Assembly (NCBI GenBank): GCA_017443685.1
Contig: JAFSYD010000336.1
Span: 1 to 7,344 of the forward strand
Length of the DNA stretch: 7,344 bases
Reading direction: 5' to 3'
DNA from: Lachnospiraceae bacterium
GTDB lineage: Bacteria > Bacillota > Clostridia > Lachnospirales > Lachnospiraceae
The translations under genes and the position numbers were made by a program. Shown piece after piece: positions 1 through 6,750 of the stretch (the first letter of the stretch is position 1; the number at the start of each line of letters is the position of its first letter). Below the pieces are notes generated by a model. The model did not search any database. It was not told where the DNA came from and saw only the letters and a list, made by a program, of their open reading frames with translations.

Positions 1-2829
1 ATCTCGATCATTTTTGTTGCGCTGATCCTGATGGTGATCTTTATGACGGAGCTTCGTTTCAAACGAATGGAAAAGGCGATGCCGGATCTCGCGGCCACGC
101 GATGGGGAAGGTTTAACTTTGTTTTTACCATCATCATCACCCTGTTTTTGATGGTGATCTCCGTGGTCTATACGTCGCGGCTTTTTTACCGGGTGTCCGT
201 GACGGGGGTGCTCGAAGACGGGCAGGACCGCGCGGCCTCCACGGCGACGGAGCTGGAGAATTATCTCGGAACGGCGCGGTCGATCCTGTGGGTGACGGCG
301 GATACCATTGATCTTATGATTCATAACGGCGCCACGCAGGAGGAGCTTTTGCGGTTCATCCGCGAGCAGACGGATAATCAGGCGGAGCAGTTCGACGAGA
401 ATTTTACCGGTCTCTACGCCTACATTAACGGGGAATATATGGACGGCGCGGGCTGGGAACCGCCGGAAGGGTACGACGCCACTACGCGTGACTGGTACAA
501 GGCGGCGGTGGCAGCGAACGGCAAAACGATCATCGTATCGCCCTATGTGGATGCGCAGACGGGCTCCGTCGTTTTATCGTTTGTGAAGCTCCTTGACGAC
601 GGGGGCCGGCCGGGTGACTATGACAACCGGAAGGTGGCGGCGCTGGATATGGTTGTCAACCACGTGCAGGAGGTCATAGAAAAGGTCGACATCGACGGCA
701 AGGGCTACGCCATGGTGATCAGCCACGACGGTCTGGTGATCGCGCACCCCGATAAGAAGAATAACGGAAAAATGATCGATGAGGTGTACGGAGAAGGCTT
801 CATGGACTCCCTGGTTAAGACGAACAGCGGTACGCTGGATGCCGGCGTCCTGGGCGAGGACAGTACGCTTTTTGTCGACCGTGTTCTGGATCAATGGTAT
901 GTCGTGATCGAGGTCAGTGACGCGCAGCTTTTCAAGGAGATCCGCAGCCAGCTTTTCGTGAATATCATCGTATCGCTGGTGATCTTCTTTTTGATCTCGT
1001 TCTTCTATTATCTGGGTTATAAGAACGAGCAGATCAACAGCAGGAAGGTAGAGGAGCTTCGGACGGTAAGCTTAAAGCAGGAGTACGAAGCGCAGGTATT
1101 AAAGCAAAAGGAGTCGGCGGCGGCCGAAGCCAACAGGGCCAAGAGCCGTTTTCTTGCCGATATGTCCCACGAGATCCGCACGCCGATCAACGCGATCCTG
1201 GGGATGAATGAAATGGTGCTGCGCGAGTCGGGAGAGGAGAACGTGCTTGCGTATTCGAAGAACATCCGGGTATCGGGCAGGAACCTTTTGCAGATCATCA
1301 ACAGCATCCTGGATTTCTCCAAGATCGAAGACGGGAAAATGGAGATCGTCCCGGCCGGATACAACACCGGGGATATGGTCACCTATCTTGTCAATTCCAT
1401 CCGTGAGCGGGCGAAGGAAAAGAAGCTGGAGCTTGTTGTGAACATCGATCCGGCGCTTCCGCGCGGATTATACGGAGATGACGCACGGATCAACCAGGTG
1501 ATCATGAACCTTCTGACCAATGCGGTGAAGTATACGCCGGAGGGTTCGGTCACCCTGACGATGCAGGCGCGGCGGAGGCAGGAGGATAAGGCGCTCATCT
1601 ACGTGGAGGTGCGGGATACCGGCATCGGTATCAAGGAAAGCGATATGGGTAAGCTGTTCGCTTCCTTTGAACGGCTGGATCTGCAGAAGAACCGCAACAT
1701 CGAGGGCACGGGCCTTGGCATGTCAATCACCTCGAACCTCTTAAGGCTGATGGACAGCGAGCTTAAGGTGGACAGCACCTACGGCGAGGGCTCGGTCTTC
1801 TGCTTTGAGCTGTGGCAGGGCGTTGTGGATGAGACGCCGATCGGTGAATACGAGGTGGCGTACGGGAACGCGGAAGAGGAGATCGCCGACGGCACGCTTT
1901 ACGCGCCGAAAGCCCATATCCTTATCGTGGATGATACGCGGATGAACCTCTTCGTCGCGGAGAATCTCTTAAAGCGGACCGCGATCCATATCGACACGGC
2001 GACCGGCGGCGAGGAAGCGGTCGCGCTTGCCGAAAAGAATGTGTATGACGTGATCCTTCTGGATCAGCGGATGCCGAAGATGGACGGAACGCAGACCCTT
2101 GCCGCCATCCGCGGGCTGTCCAACGAAAACGCGGATGCTCCGGTGATCTGCCTGACGGCGGATGCGATCCGCGGCGCGAAGGAACGGCTGATGGCGGAGG
2201 GCTTTACGGATTATCTGTCGAAGCCGGTGGACGGGCGGACGTTAGAGGAGATGCTGCTTGTGTACTTGCCGAAGGAGAAGGTGGAGATGAAAGAAGAGGG
2301 CGCTTCTGGTTCTGAGACTGCGGGCGGTGTATCGCCGGAGGCTGATGTGTCCGGGTCGGGTGTCGTTGGTGATGCGGCCGCGGGGGGTGCTTTGTCCGAT
2401 GCGCCGGGTGCGAAGAGCGCTATGCTTACCATGCTCGAACGTGCCGGCATTGAGACAGCGGCAGGGCTTTCGTATTCCGCGGAGGATGAATTTATCTACC
2501 GGGAGGTTCTCGGAGCGTACGCGTCGGAGGCGAAGGAACGCCGCGGGAAGCTTTCTGACTGCTTTGCGGCGAAGGACTGGGAGAATTACGCGATCTACAT
2601 CCATTCCTTAAAGAGCTCGTCGAAGACGATCGGGGCGAAGTCGTTATCCGAGGCGGCCGCCGCGTTAGAGAAGGCGGCGAACGATAAGAATGAAGAGATC
2701 CTTGACTTGGGCCACGACGACGTGATGCGGCAATACGAAGAGCTGGTGGCCATCATTTTCGACAGCATCGGAGATGTGGATCATTCCGCCATGCCGCACG
2801 GGAAGGATGTGCTGGAGTTTTTGTCATAA
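1..2829 (+). CDS. Membrane hybrid histidine kinase (dCache-HisKA-HATPase-REC-HPt), 5' partial
   Basis: Sensor kinase with an internal phosphorelay. Numbering is from the ATG at 31: transmembrane helix about 28-48; extracellular dCache_1-like domain about 55-300; second helix about 308-329; coiled-coil linker with no visible HAMP; HisKA with H-box His380 followed by E-I-R-T-P; HATPase with N-box Asn493/Asn497, G1 DTGIGI (529-534) and G2 GTGLGM (559-564); receiver with Asp634/Asp635, phospho-acceptor Asp678, Thr709 and Lys731; a Gly/Ala/Ser-rich linker 751-795; HPt with His858 in HSLKSSS. The expected relay is His380 to Asp678 to His858 and then to a separate response regulator not present here. 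The frame is open to base 1 and encodes a hydrophobic stretch (ISIIFVALILMVIF), and no Shine-Dalgarno precedes the ATGs at 31 or 43, so the true start is probably upstream. The stop is TAA at 2827-2829. Domain assignment is firm; the partner regulator and ligand are unknown. Confidence 0.93.
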   Translation: MSIIFVALILMVIFMTELRFKRMEKAMPDLAATRWGRFNFVFTIIITLFLMVISVVYTSRLFYRVSVTGVLEDGQDRAASTATELENYLGTARSILWVTADTIDLMIHNGATQEELLRFIREQTDNQAEQFDENFTGLYAYINGEYMDGAGWEPPEGYDATTRDWYKAAVAANGKTIIVSPYVDAQTGSVVLSFVKLLDDGGRPGDYDNRKVAALDMVVNHVQEVIEKVDIDGKGYAMVISHDGLVIAHPDKKNNGKMIDEVYGEGFMDSLVKTNSGTLDAGVLGEDSTLFVDRVLDQWYVVIEVSDAQLFKEIRSQLFVNIIVSLVIFFLISFFYYLGYKNEQINSRKVEELRTVSLKQEYEAQVLKQKESAAAEANRAKSRFLADMSHEIRTPINAILGMNEMVLRESGEENVLAYSKNIRVSGRNLLQIINSILDFSKIEDGKMEIVPAGYNTGDMVTYLVNSIRERAKEKKLELVVNIDPALPRGLYGDDARINQVIMNLLTNAVKYTPEGSVTLTMQARRRQEDKALIYVEVRDTGIGIKESDMGKLFASFERLDLQKNRNIEGTGLGMSITSNLLRLMDSELKVDSTYGEGSVFCFELWQGVVDETPIGEYEVAYGNAEEEIADGTLYAPKAHILIVDDTRMNLFVAENLLKRTAIHIDTATGGEEAVALAEKNVYDVILLDQRMPKMDGTQTLAAIRGLSNENADAPVICLTADAIRGAKERLMAEGFTDYLSKPVDGRTLEEMLLVYLPKEKVEMKEEGASGSETAGGVSPEADVSGSGVVGDAAAGGALSDAPGAKSAMLTMLERAGIETAAGLSYSAEDEFIYREVLGAYASEAKERRGKLSDCFAAKDWENYAIYIHSLKSSSKTIGAKSLSEAAAALEKAANDKNEEILDLGHDDVMRQYEELVAIIFDSIGDVDHSAMPHGKDVLEFLS

Positions 2830-2858
2830 AAGAAGATCTTTTGTATCTGTTCAGCACC

Positions 2859-2879
2859 CCCACTTCTTGCTCATGTGGG
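2859..2879. other. Small intergenic hairpin
   Basis: CCCAC (2859-2863) can pair with GTGGG (2875-2879) across an 11-base loop. No T-run follows on either strand, so it is not a convincing terminator alone. It stands just before the larger hairpin at 2883-2943, and the CCCCAC and GTGGG words occur in both, so the two could also pair with each other. It is probably part of one structured intergenic unit. Confidence 0.35.
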
Positions 2880-2882
2880 AGC

Positions 2883-2943
2883 GGGTCACTAAGCCTTGTC
2901 CCCACCGCCAAGCAAGCTTGTCGTGGGAACAGGCTTTTGACCC
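2883..2943 (+). terminator. Long imperfect hairpin, probable terminator of the kinase gene
   Basis: The region between the convergent genes folds into a long imperfect inverted repeat. Outer arms are GGGTCA (2883-2888) and TGACCC (2938-2943). Inner arms are AAGCCTTGTCCCCAC (2891-2905) and GTGGGAACAGGCTT (2923-2936), with one bulge and one mismatch. On the plus strand the inner stem runs into TTTT at 2935-2938, as a rho-independent terminator would, although the T-run is short. The minus strand has no T-run after the stem, so termination of the pyridoxamine kinase transcript here is less certain. A dispersed repeat is an alternative explanation. Confidence 0.5.
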
Positions 2944-2953
2944 TTGAATCATA

Positions 2954-3781
2954 CTATTTCATAGACAAAAGCATCGGGATCGTCGCCTCGAAGTCGACCC
3001 CGTACCAGGGCTTCTTCGGATTGGAAAGCGTTACCTCGATCGTGTGCGCCGTGTAATCGGCGGCGATACGCATCGCGTTCTTCCAGTCCATCCCCTTCAT
3101 GATCTCGCCGACGCAGGTGCTCGAGAATAAGTCGCCCGTGCCGTGGTAAGTTGCCGGCACCTTGTCATTCTGATAGACGTAGTATTCGCCGGTGGTGCTG
3201 TCGTAGCCCATAACGCCTGTTTTACCTGCTTCCAGAGATACGCCGGTCAGGACGCTGATCTTCGCGCCGAGTTCGTTCAGGCGGGAGAGCATTTCTTTGA
3301 TGTACGCCTCGTCATATTCTTCTTTGTATTCCATCCCGGTCATAAACGCCGCTTCGGTGATGTTCGGCACGATGATGTCTGCCGATGCGCAAAGCCCGGC
3401 GTTCTTTTTCACATAGTCCATATCAAAGGCCGGGTAAAGCTTGCCGTTGTCCGCCATGACCGGATCGATGATCACGGTGGTGGCGTCGGTCTTAAACGTT
3501 TGGATCAGTTCTTTGATCTGATCGATCTGTTCGACCGTTCCGAGATAACCGGTGTAGATCGCGTCGAAGTGCACGTCCTCGCTTTTCCAGTGCGCTGCGA
3601 TCGGCTCAATCTGATCCGACAGATCCTTGACCGTAAAGTTCTTGAACATCGTGTGGGTGGATAATACTGCCGTAGGTAGGATCACTGTTTCAGAGCCGAG
3701 CGCGGATATTACCGGCAACGCGATCGTAAGCGAACACTTTCCCAGGCAAGAAATATCCTGAATCGTCAATACTCTTTTCAT
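2954..3781 (-). CDS. pdxY: Pyridoxamine/pyridoxal kinase (PdxY-type)
   Basis: Cytoplasmic ribokinase-fold enzyme that phosphorylates pyridoxal, pyridoxamine or pyridoxine with ATP in vitamin B6 salvage to PLP. The 275-residue product begins MKRVLTIQDISCLGKCSL, typical of the clostridial branch. Visible family motifs are D106-P-V-M-A-D-N-G, V138-P-N-I-T-E, and the C-terminal anion-hole signature GTGD at 214-217, where Asp217 is the expected catalytic base. The start is taken as the ATG at 3781 because GGAGG lies four bases upstream and the conserved N-terminus begins there; the frame stays open to 3853, but that stretch is the promoter/palindrome region. The stop is TAG. It lies downstream of sod on the same strand with 134 bases between, and has its own likely promoter overlapping a palindrome. 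The kinase family is clear; the preferred B6 vitamer cannot be told from sequence, and the symbol is by family resemblance. Confidence 0.92.
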   Translation of the reverse strand: MKRVLTIQDISCLGKCSLTIALPVISALGSETVILPTAVLSTHTMFKNFTVKDLSDQIEPIAAHWKSEDVHFDAIYTGYLGTVEQIDQIKELIQTFKTDATTVIIDPVMADNGKLYPAFDMDYVKKNAGLCASADIIVPNITEAAFMTGMEYKEEYDEAYIKEMLSRLNELGAKISVLTGVSLEAGKTGVMGYDSTTGEYYVYQNDKVPATYHGTGDLFSSTCVGEIMKGMDWKNAMRIAADYTAHTIEVTLSNPKKPWYGVDFEATIPMLLSMK

Positions 3782-3785
3782 GGTT

Positions 3786-3790
3786 CCTCC
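3786..3790 (-). promoter_or_regulatory. Ribosome binding site of pyridoxamine kinase
   Basis: On the minus strand GGAGG is followed by AACC and the ATG at 3781. The gap is short but usable, and the site decides this start over the in-frame ATGs at 3811, 3835 and 3853, which lie in the palindrome or upstream of the predicted transcription start. Confidence 0.8.
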
Positions 3791-3800
3791 ATTCTGCCCC

Positions 3801-3849
3801 AAAAAAGGCATACTGTTATAATAGTTTCTACGCATTATAACAGTATGCC
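3801..3849 (-). terminator. Perfect 16-bp palindrome followed by T6: probable sod terminator
   Basis: GGCATACTGTTATAAT (3807-3822) and its exact reverse complement (3834-3849) are separated by 11 bases. On the minus strand the stem ends in GCC and is followed at once by six T (AAAAAA at 3801-3806 on the plus strand), the layout of a rho-independent terminator 67 bases past the sod stop. There is no T-run on the other side, so it acts one way only. The same element holds the -10 box of the downstream gene, so it may also be an operator. The repeat itself is certain; its role is inferred. Confidence 0.7.
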
Positions 3850-3862
3850 GCACATTTGTAAA
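3834..3862 (-). promoter_or_regulatory. Sigma-A-type promoter of pyridoxamine kinase inside the palindrome
   Basis: Reading the minus strand, TTTACA (3857-3862) and a perfect TATAAT (3834-3839) are 17 bases apart, near-consensus for a housekeeping promoter. Transcription would start near 3827, giving a leader of about 46 bases that carries only the second palindrome arm. The terminator hairpin therefore cannot form in that transcript; it forms only in RNA reading through from sod. The -10 box is wholly within the palindrome arm, so a protein bound there would block initiation. Confidence 0.55.
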
Positions 3863-3915
3863 CCAAAAGTAATCGCTTGGGCCATCTGGCAGTTACAGCC
3901 GGGGAAAGGACGTTA

Positions 3916-4533
3916 TCAGCCGATGATCTTTTTGTAGTTGGCGTCCACGATCTCCCAGTCGATCACATCGAAGAGCGCCTTTATGTAATCCGCGCGGAGG
4001 TTCTTGTATTTCAGATAGTACGCGTGCTCCCATACATCGATCGCGACAAGCGGCTTTTTGCCGGTGCAAAGCGAGATCGGATTGTCCTGGTTGGGGGTGT
4101 TGGAAATGGAAAGCGCGCCGCTTGCATCCGTCTCCAGCCACGCCCAGCCCGAGCCGAACTGACCGAGGGCAAGTGCCGAGATCTGTTCCTTAAACGCGTC
4201 AAAGCTGCCGAAGGTCTTTGTGATCGCTTCGCCGATCGCGCCGCCCGCTTCGCCGCCGCCGTTCGGTGAGATCGTCGAGAAGTACAGGTTGTGGTTGTAG
4301 AAGCCGCCGCCGTTGTTGCGGATCGCGGTCCGAAGCGCCGGATCGGCGATCGAATCCAGGTCCGCCAGAAGCTCCTCGATATCGCGGTCAGCCACGCCGG
4401 CTTTTTCGGCGAAGGAGTTCAGATTGTTCGTGTACGTCGCGTGGTGTTTTGCGTAGTGCGTTTCCACGGTGAGCGCGTCAATCGTCGGCTCCAAAGCCGC
4501 GTAGTCATATGCCAGGTCTGCTTGTTTAAACAT
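3916..4533 (-). CDS. sodA: Superoxide dismutase, Mn-type of the Fe/Mn family
   Basis: Cytoplasmic enzyme converting superoxide to hydrogen peroxide and oxygen. The 205-residue length is normal and there is no signal peptide. All four metal ligands are in place: His26 (in HYAKHH), His81 (in FYNHNLYF), Asp166 and His170 (in DVWEHAYY). Second-sphere His30 and Tyr34 are also present. The Mn/Fe discriminating positions favour manganese: Gly77 stands where iron enzymes carry Gln, and the outer-sphere Gln is supplied from the C-terminal domain (Gln149 in NQDNP). A cambialistic enzyme cannot be excluded. The start is supported by AGGAGG six bases upstream. The gene ends in TGA followed directly by in-frame TAA, a tandem stop. 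It has its own promoter and a terminator-like palindrome between it and the B6 kinase gene downstream. Confidence 0.95.
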   Translation of the reverse strand: MFKQADLAYDYAALEPTIDALTVETHYAKHHATYTNNLNSFAEKAGVADRDIEELLADLDSIADPALRTAIRNNGGGFYNHNLYFSTISPNGGGEAGGAIGEAITKTFGSFDAFKEQISALALGQFGSGWAWLETDASGALSISNTPNQDNPISLCTGKKPLVAIDVWEHAYYLKYKNLRADYIKALFDVIDWEIVDANYKKIIG

Positions 4534-4539
4534 AAGTTT

Positions 4540-4545
4540 CCTCCT
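4540..4545 (-). promoter_or_regulatory. Ribosome binding site of sodA
   Basis: On the minus strand a perfect AGGAGG is followed by six bases and the ATG at 4533. It is the strongest ribosome binding site in the window and suggests high translation. Confidence 0.85.
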
Positions 4546-4574
4546 TTTTTGCTGTGTTTATGGTTGCAATTCTT

Positions 4575-4603
4575 ATTTTATCACGAAAGCATAAGCCAGG
4601 CAA
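4575..4603 (-). promoter_or_regulatory. Probable sodA promoter
   Basis: On the minus strand TTGCCT (4598-4603) and TAAAAT (4575-4580) are separated by 17 bases. Predicted transcription start is near 4568, giving a leader of about 35 bases with the AGGAGG site. No convincing Fur, PerR or Rex box was recognised by eye. Confidence 0.5.
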
Positions 4604-4704
4604 ACATTTCTGTTTATCCGGCGACGCCCGCGATAACGGACCCGGCAGGACCGGATAGATCTTAAAAGGCCCGAAAATAAATCGCCGGAATTTTGACCGA
4701 TTTT

Positions 4705-4734
4705 TTGACGCGCCACATACAAGTATGGTAAAAT
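4705..4734 (+). promoter_or_regulatory. Probable promoter of the GGDEF/EAL-like gene
   Basis: TTGACG (4705-4710) and TAAAAT (4729-4734) are 18 bases apart, and a TG dinucleotide one base before the -10 (TGGTAAAAT) gives an extended -10 motif. The predicted start near 4741 leaves a leader of about 33 bases containing AAAGGAA (4757-4763) ahead of the ATG at 4774. The two promoters of this divergent region do not overlap. Confidence 0.5.
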
Positions 4735-4773
4735 AAAAGAGATTTTGCAGATTTTTAAAGGAACGCACGATAT

Positions 4774-6750
4774 ATGAACGCAATTATCTGGTTTGACGTG
4801 GCAGCGGTCTGCCTGCTGATGATCGAATGGTATATATTGTTTTTGCGGCGGCATGTGGTAAGCGGTCAGATCCGGCGCTTTCGTCTGACGATGGCGCTCA
4901 TTACGATCGCCACGGTGTCGGATCTTTTTTGCACGTTAGCGGACATTGAGGTGTATCGCGTCACCTATCAGCTGGCAAGGGAGAGCCACTATACCTTTCT
5001 TTCCAATGTGTACCTGCAGACGGGGCTGTCGACGGTATATTTTCTGGCGCATTCGTTTACGCTGATGGCGTTCGTTATGTATATATCCTCCCTGTTCAAT
5101 CTGAATGAGAATACCTCGTTTGTCCGGCTGGTTTATCAGATCCCGGCAGCGGTAGTCATAACGTCTGTCTTTTTAAACCTGTATACCGGACAGATCTTTT
5201 ACTATGATGACCTGCGTGTCTACCACAGGGGACCGTATGTGCTGATCATCTATTTTATCGCGCTGGTATATCTGTTTTACGCGGTCCATATTCTGGCGCG
5301 GTACACCAGACAGGTGCAGCGGGAGAAGCGCTGGAGCCTGTTTTGCATGATCATATTCATCGTCTTAAGCAATTTCATCCAGTATTTCTGCCCGGTGCTT
5401 CGGGTGGAAAATTTTGCCGTGACGCTGGACGCTCTGATGGTGTACCTTTTCATCGAAAGCCAGTCGAACTACATCGACTCCCAGACGGGGCTTTTGTCCG
5501 CGGAGAGCTTTTTCGTGCATTTCAACATCGCGGTGAAGAACCATATGGGATTAAAGCTCTTGTTCTTATCCCTGGATGATATCGACGAATGGGACCGCGA
5601 GGTCGGCAAGGCGACGACGGACGCGGCGATCGTAAGCGTATCGGGCTATCTGCGCAGCCTTTCCGGCGTGACGGAGGTCTACCGGATGAACCGCTATCTG
5701 TTTTTGATGCATCTTAGTCTGACGAAGGAGGACGCGATCGAGGATCTGATCGAGAACATCCGGATATGGTTCTTGCGGTCCATCGTGGTCGGGAATTACA
5801 AGATCGCTCTCGCGAACTGCACCATGCGCTTAGACTGCCCGGATCAGGTCATGAGCGAAACGGAGATGGCAGGCGCCGTGGAAATGATGTCCGCGGTCGC
5901 TTCGCACCGCAACCGCCGGGAGATCCGTTTCGACGAGCTGGGCGTGGAAAAGCACACACGGACAAGGCATATCGACCTGGAGCTTCGGGAGGGGATCCCC
6001 CACAGCCGCTACCGCTTCGGTTTTCAGCCGATCTGGTCGCAGACGGCCAAAGCCTTTTCCCATGTGGATACGGACGTCAGCTTTATGATCGACGGCGTGG
6101 GCGAGGTACGTTTTTCAAAAGTGCTCTCGCTTGCCGAGCAGAACGGCAGCATCGATGAAATGTACGCCTTTATCGTGGAAGAGATCGCAAGCCGTATCAA
6201 AAGATATTCCCTGGCCGCATACGGTGTGCACACGGTGGACATCAAGATGCCGATGACGCAGCTTTTGAAGCAGGAAACGATCAACCGCATCATCGGGATC
6301 ATCGACAAATACGAGATCCCGCATAAGATGATCATCTTCGAGCTGCAGGAGGAGTCGCTGGAAAATTACGAGGGGCAGATCCGTTCGGGCATCGAACAGC
6401 TGAACCGCAGAGGCTTCAACTTCGTTTTGAATAACTACGGCTACGGCTTTACCAACGCCGAGATCCTCGTTAAGATGCCGCTCGTTGCGGTAACGCTGGA
6501 TAACAGGCTTACGATATCGGGAAGCCGGGACGAAAAGGCGGACCGGCTGCTTAGGTCCACGATGGAGCTGCTTACGGGCTTAGGACTTCGGGCGAAGGCG
6601 GAGCACATCGAGACCGAGGAGCAGATGGCGTATGCGAGACGTCTGGGCTGCGAGCTTTTGCAAGGATATTATTACGTGGGGCTTTTGTACAACAATGAGA
6701 TCGAAGACTTTTTTATCGAACATAACGGAGGCGTAGGCGATGCGGTATAA
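4774..6750 (+). CDS. Seven-helix membrane protein with degenerate GGDEF and EAL domains
   Basis: 658 residues. About seven hydrophobic helices (near 4-24, 37-57, 84-106, 118-137, 154-174, 187-205, 212-228) form a membrane sensory domain. A GGDEF-like domain follows (about 233-395), entered by D235-S-Q-T-G-L-L but with the active-site loop changed to N306-R-Y-L-F, so diguanylate cyclase activity is not expected. An EAL-like domain (about 410-650) keeps the fold landmarks FQPI (417-420), Glu523, Glu526, Glu610 and Q630-G-Y-Y. However, EAL itself reads about V-D-T (431-433), the Asn of the N-L-S motif is Lys491, the paired Asp are Asn553/Asn554, and the catalytic Lys is Thr574. Phosphodiesterase activity is therefore very unlikely. 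A role as a c-di-GMP-binding or protein-binding receptor is an inference. The start follows AAAGGAA by ten bases. The next gene overlaps its end by 11 bases. Confidence 0.88.
   Translation: MNAIIWFDVAAVCLLMIEWYILFLRRHVVSGQIRRFRLTMALITIATVSDLFCTLADIEVYRVTYQLARESHYTFLSNVYLQTGLSTVYFLAHSFTLMAFVMYISSLFNLNENTSFVRLVYQIPAAVVITSVFLNLYTGQIFYYDDLRVYHRGPYVLIIYFIALVYLFYAVHILARYTRQVQREKRWSLFCMIIFIVLSNFIQYFCPVLRVENFAVTLDALMVYLFIESQSNYIDSQTGLLSAESFFVHFNIAVKNHMGLKLLFLSLDDIDEWDREVGKATTDAAIVSVSGYLRSLSGVTEVYRMNRYLFLMHLSLTKEDAIEDLIENIRIWFLRSIVVGNYKIALANCTMRLDCPDQVMSETEMAGAVEMMSAVASHRNRREIRFDELGVEKHTRTRHIDLELREGIPHSRYRFGFQPIWSQTAKAFSHVDTDVSFMIDGVGEVRFSKVLSLAEQNGSIDEMYAFIVEEIASRIKRYSLAAYGVHTVDIKMPMTQLLKQETINRIIGIIDKYEIPHKMIIFELQEESLENYEGQIRSGIEQLNRRGFNFVLNNYGYGFTNAEILVKMPLVAVTLDNRLTISGSRDEKADRLLRSTMELLTGLGLRAKAEHIETEEQMAYARRLGCELLQGYYYVGLLYNNEIEDFFIEHNGGVGDAV
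6727..6731 (+). promoter_or_regulatory. Ribosome binding site of the downstream membrane gene
   Basis: GGAGG, inside the end of the GGDEF/EAL-like gene, lies eight bases before the ATG at 6740. It selects that start over the ATG at 6750, whose frame gives a much less hydrophobic product, and it implies translational coupling. Confidence 0.8.

Noticed and set aside
2828..2842. AAAAGA / TCTTTT hairpin at the kinase stop codon
   Set aside because: Six weak AT-rich pairs with a 3-base loop and no following T-run; the larger stem at 2883-2943 is the better terminator.
2841..3056. Plus-strand 71-codon frame starting in the convergent intergenic region
   Set aside because: It begins in the hairpin region and runs into the antisense of pdxY, has no ribosome binding site, and its product has no recognisable features.
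3143..3664. Plus-strand open frame of 173 codons opposite pyridoxamine kinase
   Set aside because: It lies wholly antisense to a well-supported enzyme gene and matches no family I recognise; it is a by-product of the coding strand's composition.
3782..3853. 24-residue N-terminal extension of pyridoxamine kinase from an upstream ATG
   Set aside because: The extension is encoded by the palindrome, T-run and ribosome binding site; the conserved family N-terminus begins at the ATG at 3781.
4615..4657. Inverted repeat TATCCGG / CCGGATA in the divergent region
   Set aside because: Only 7 bp with a 29-base loop and no T-run; it is upstream of both predicted promoters and could be chance, so it is not called an operator.
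4291..4665. Plus-strand 124-codon frame opposite the sodA start and promoter
   Set aside because: It is antisense to a secure gene and spans its ribosome binding site and promoter, with no recognisable protein features.
4534..4773. Possible c-di-GMP riboswitch ahead of the GGDEF/EAL-like gene
   Set aside because: The predicted leader is only about 33 bases, and no conserved riboswitch core was recognised in the region.
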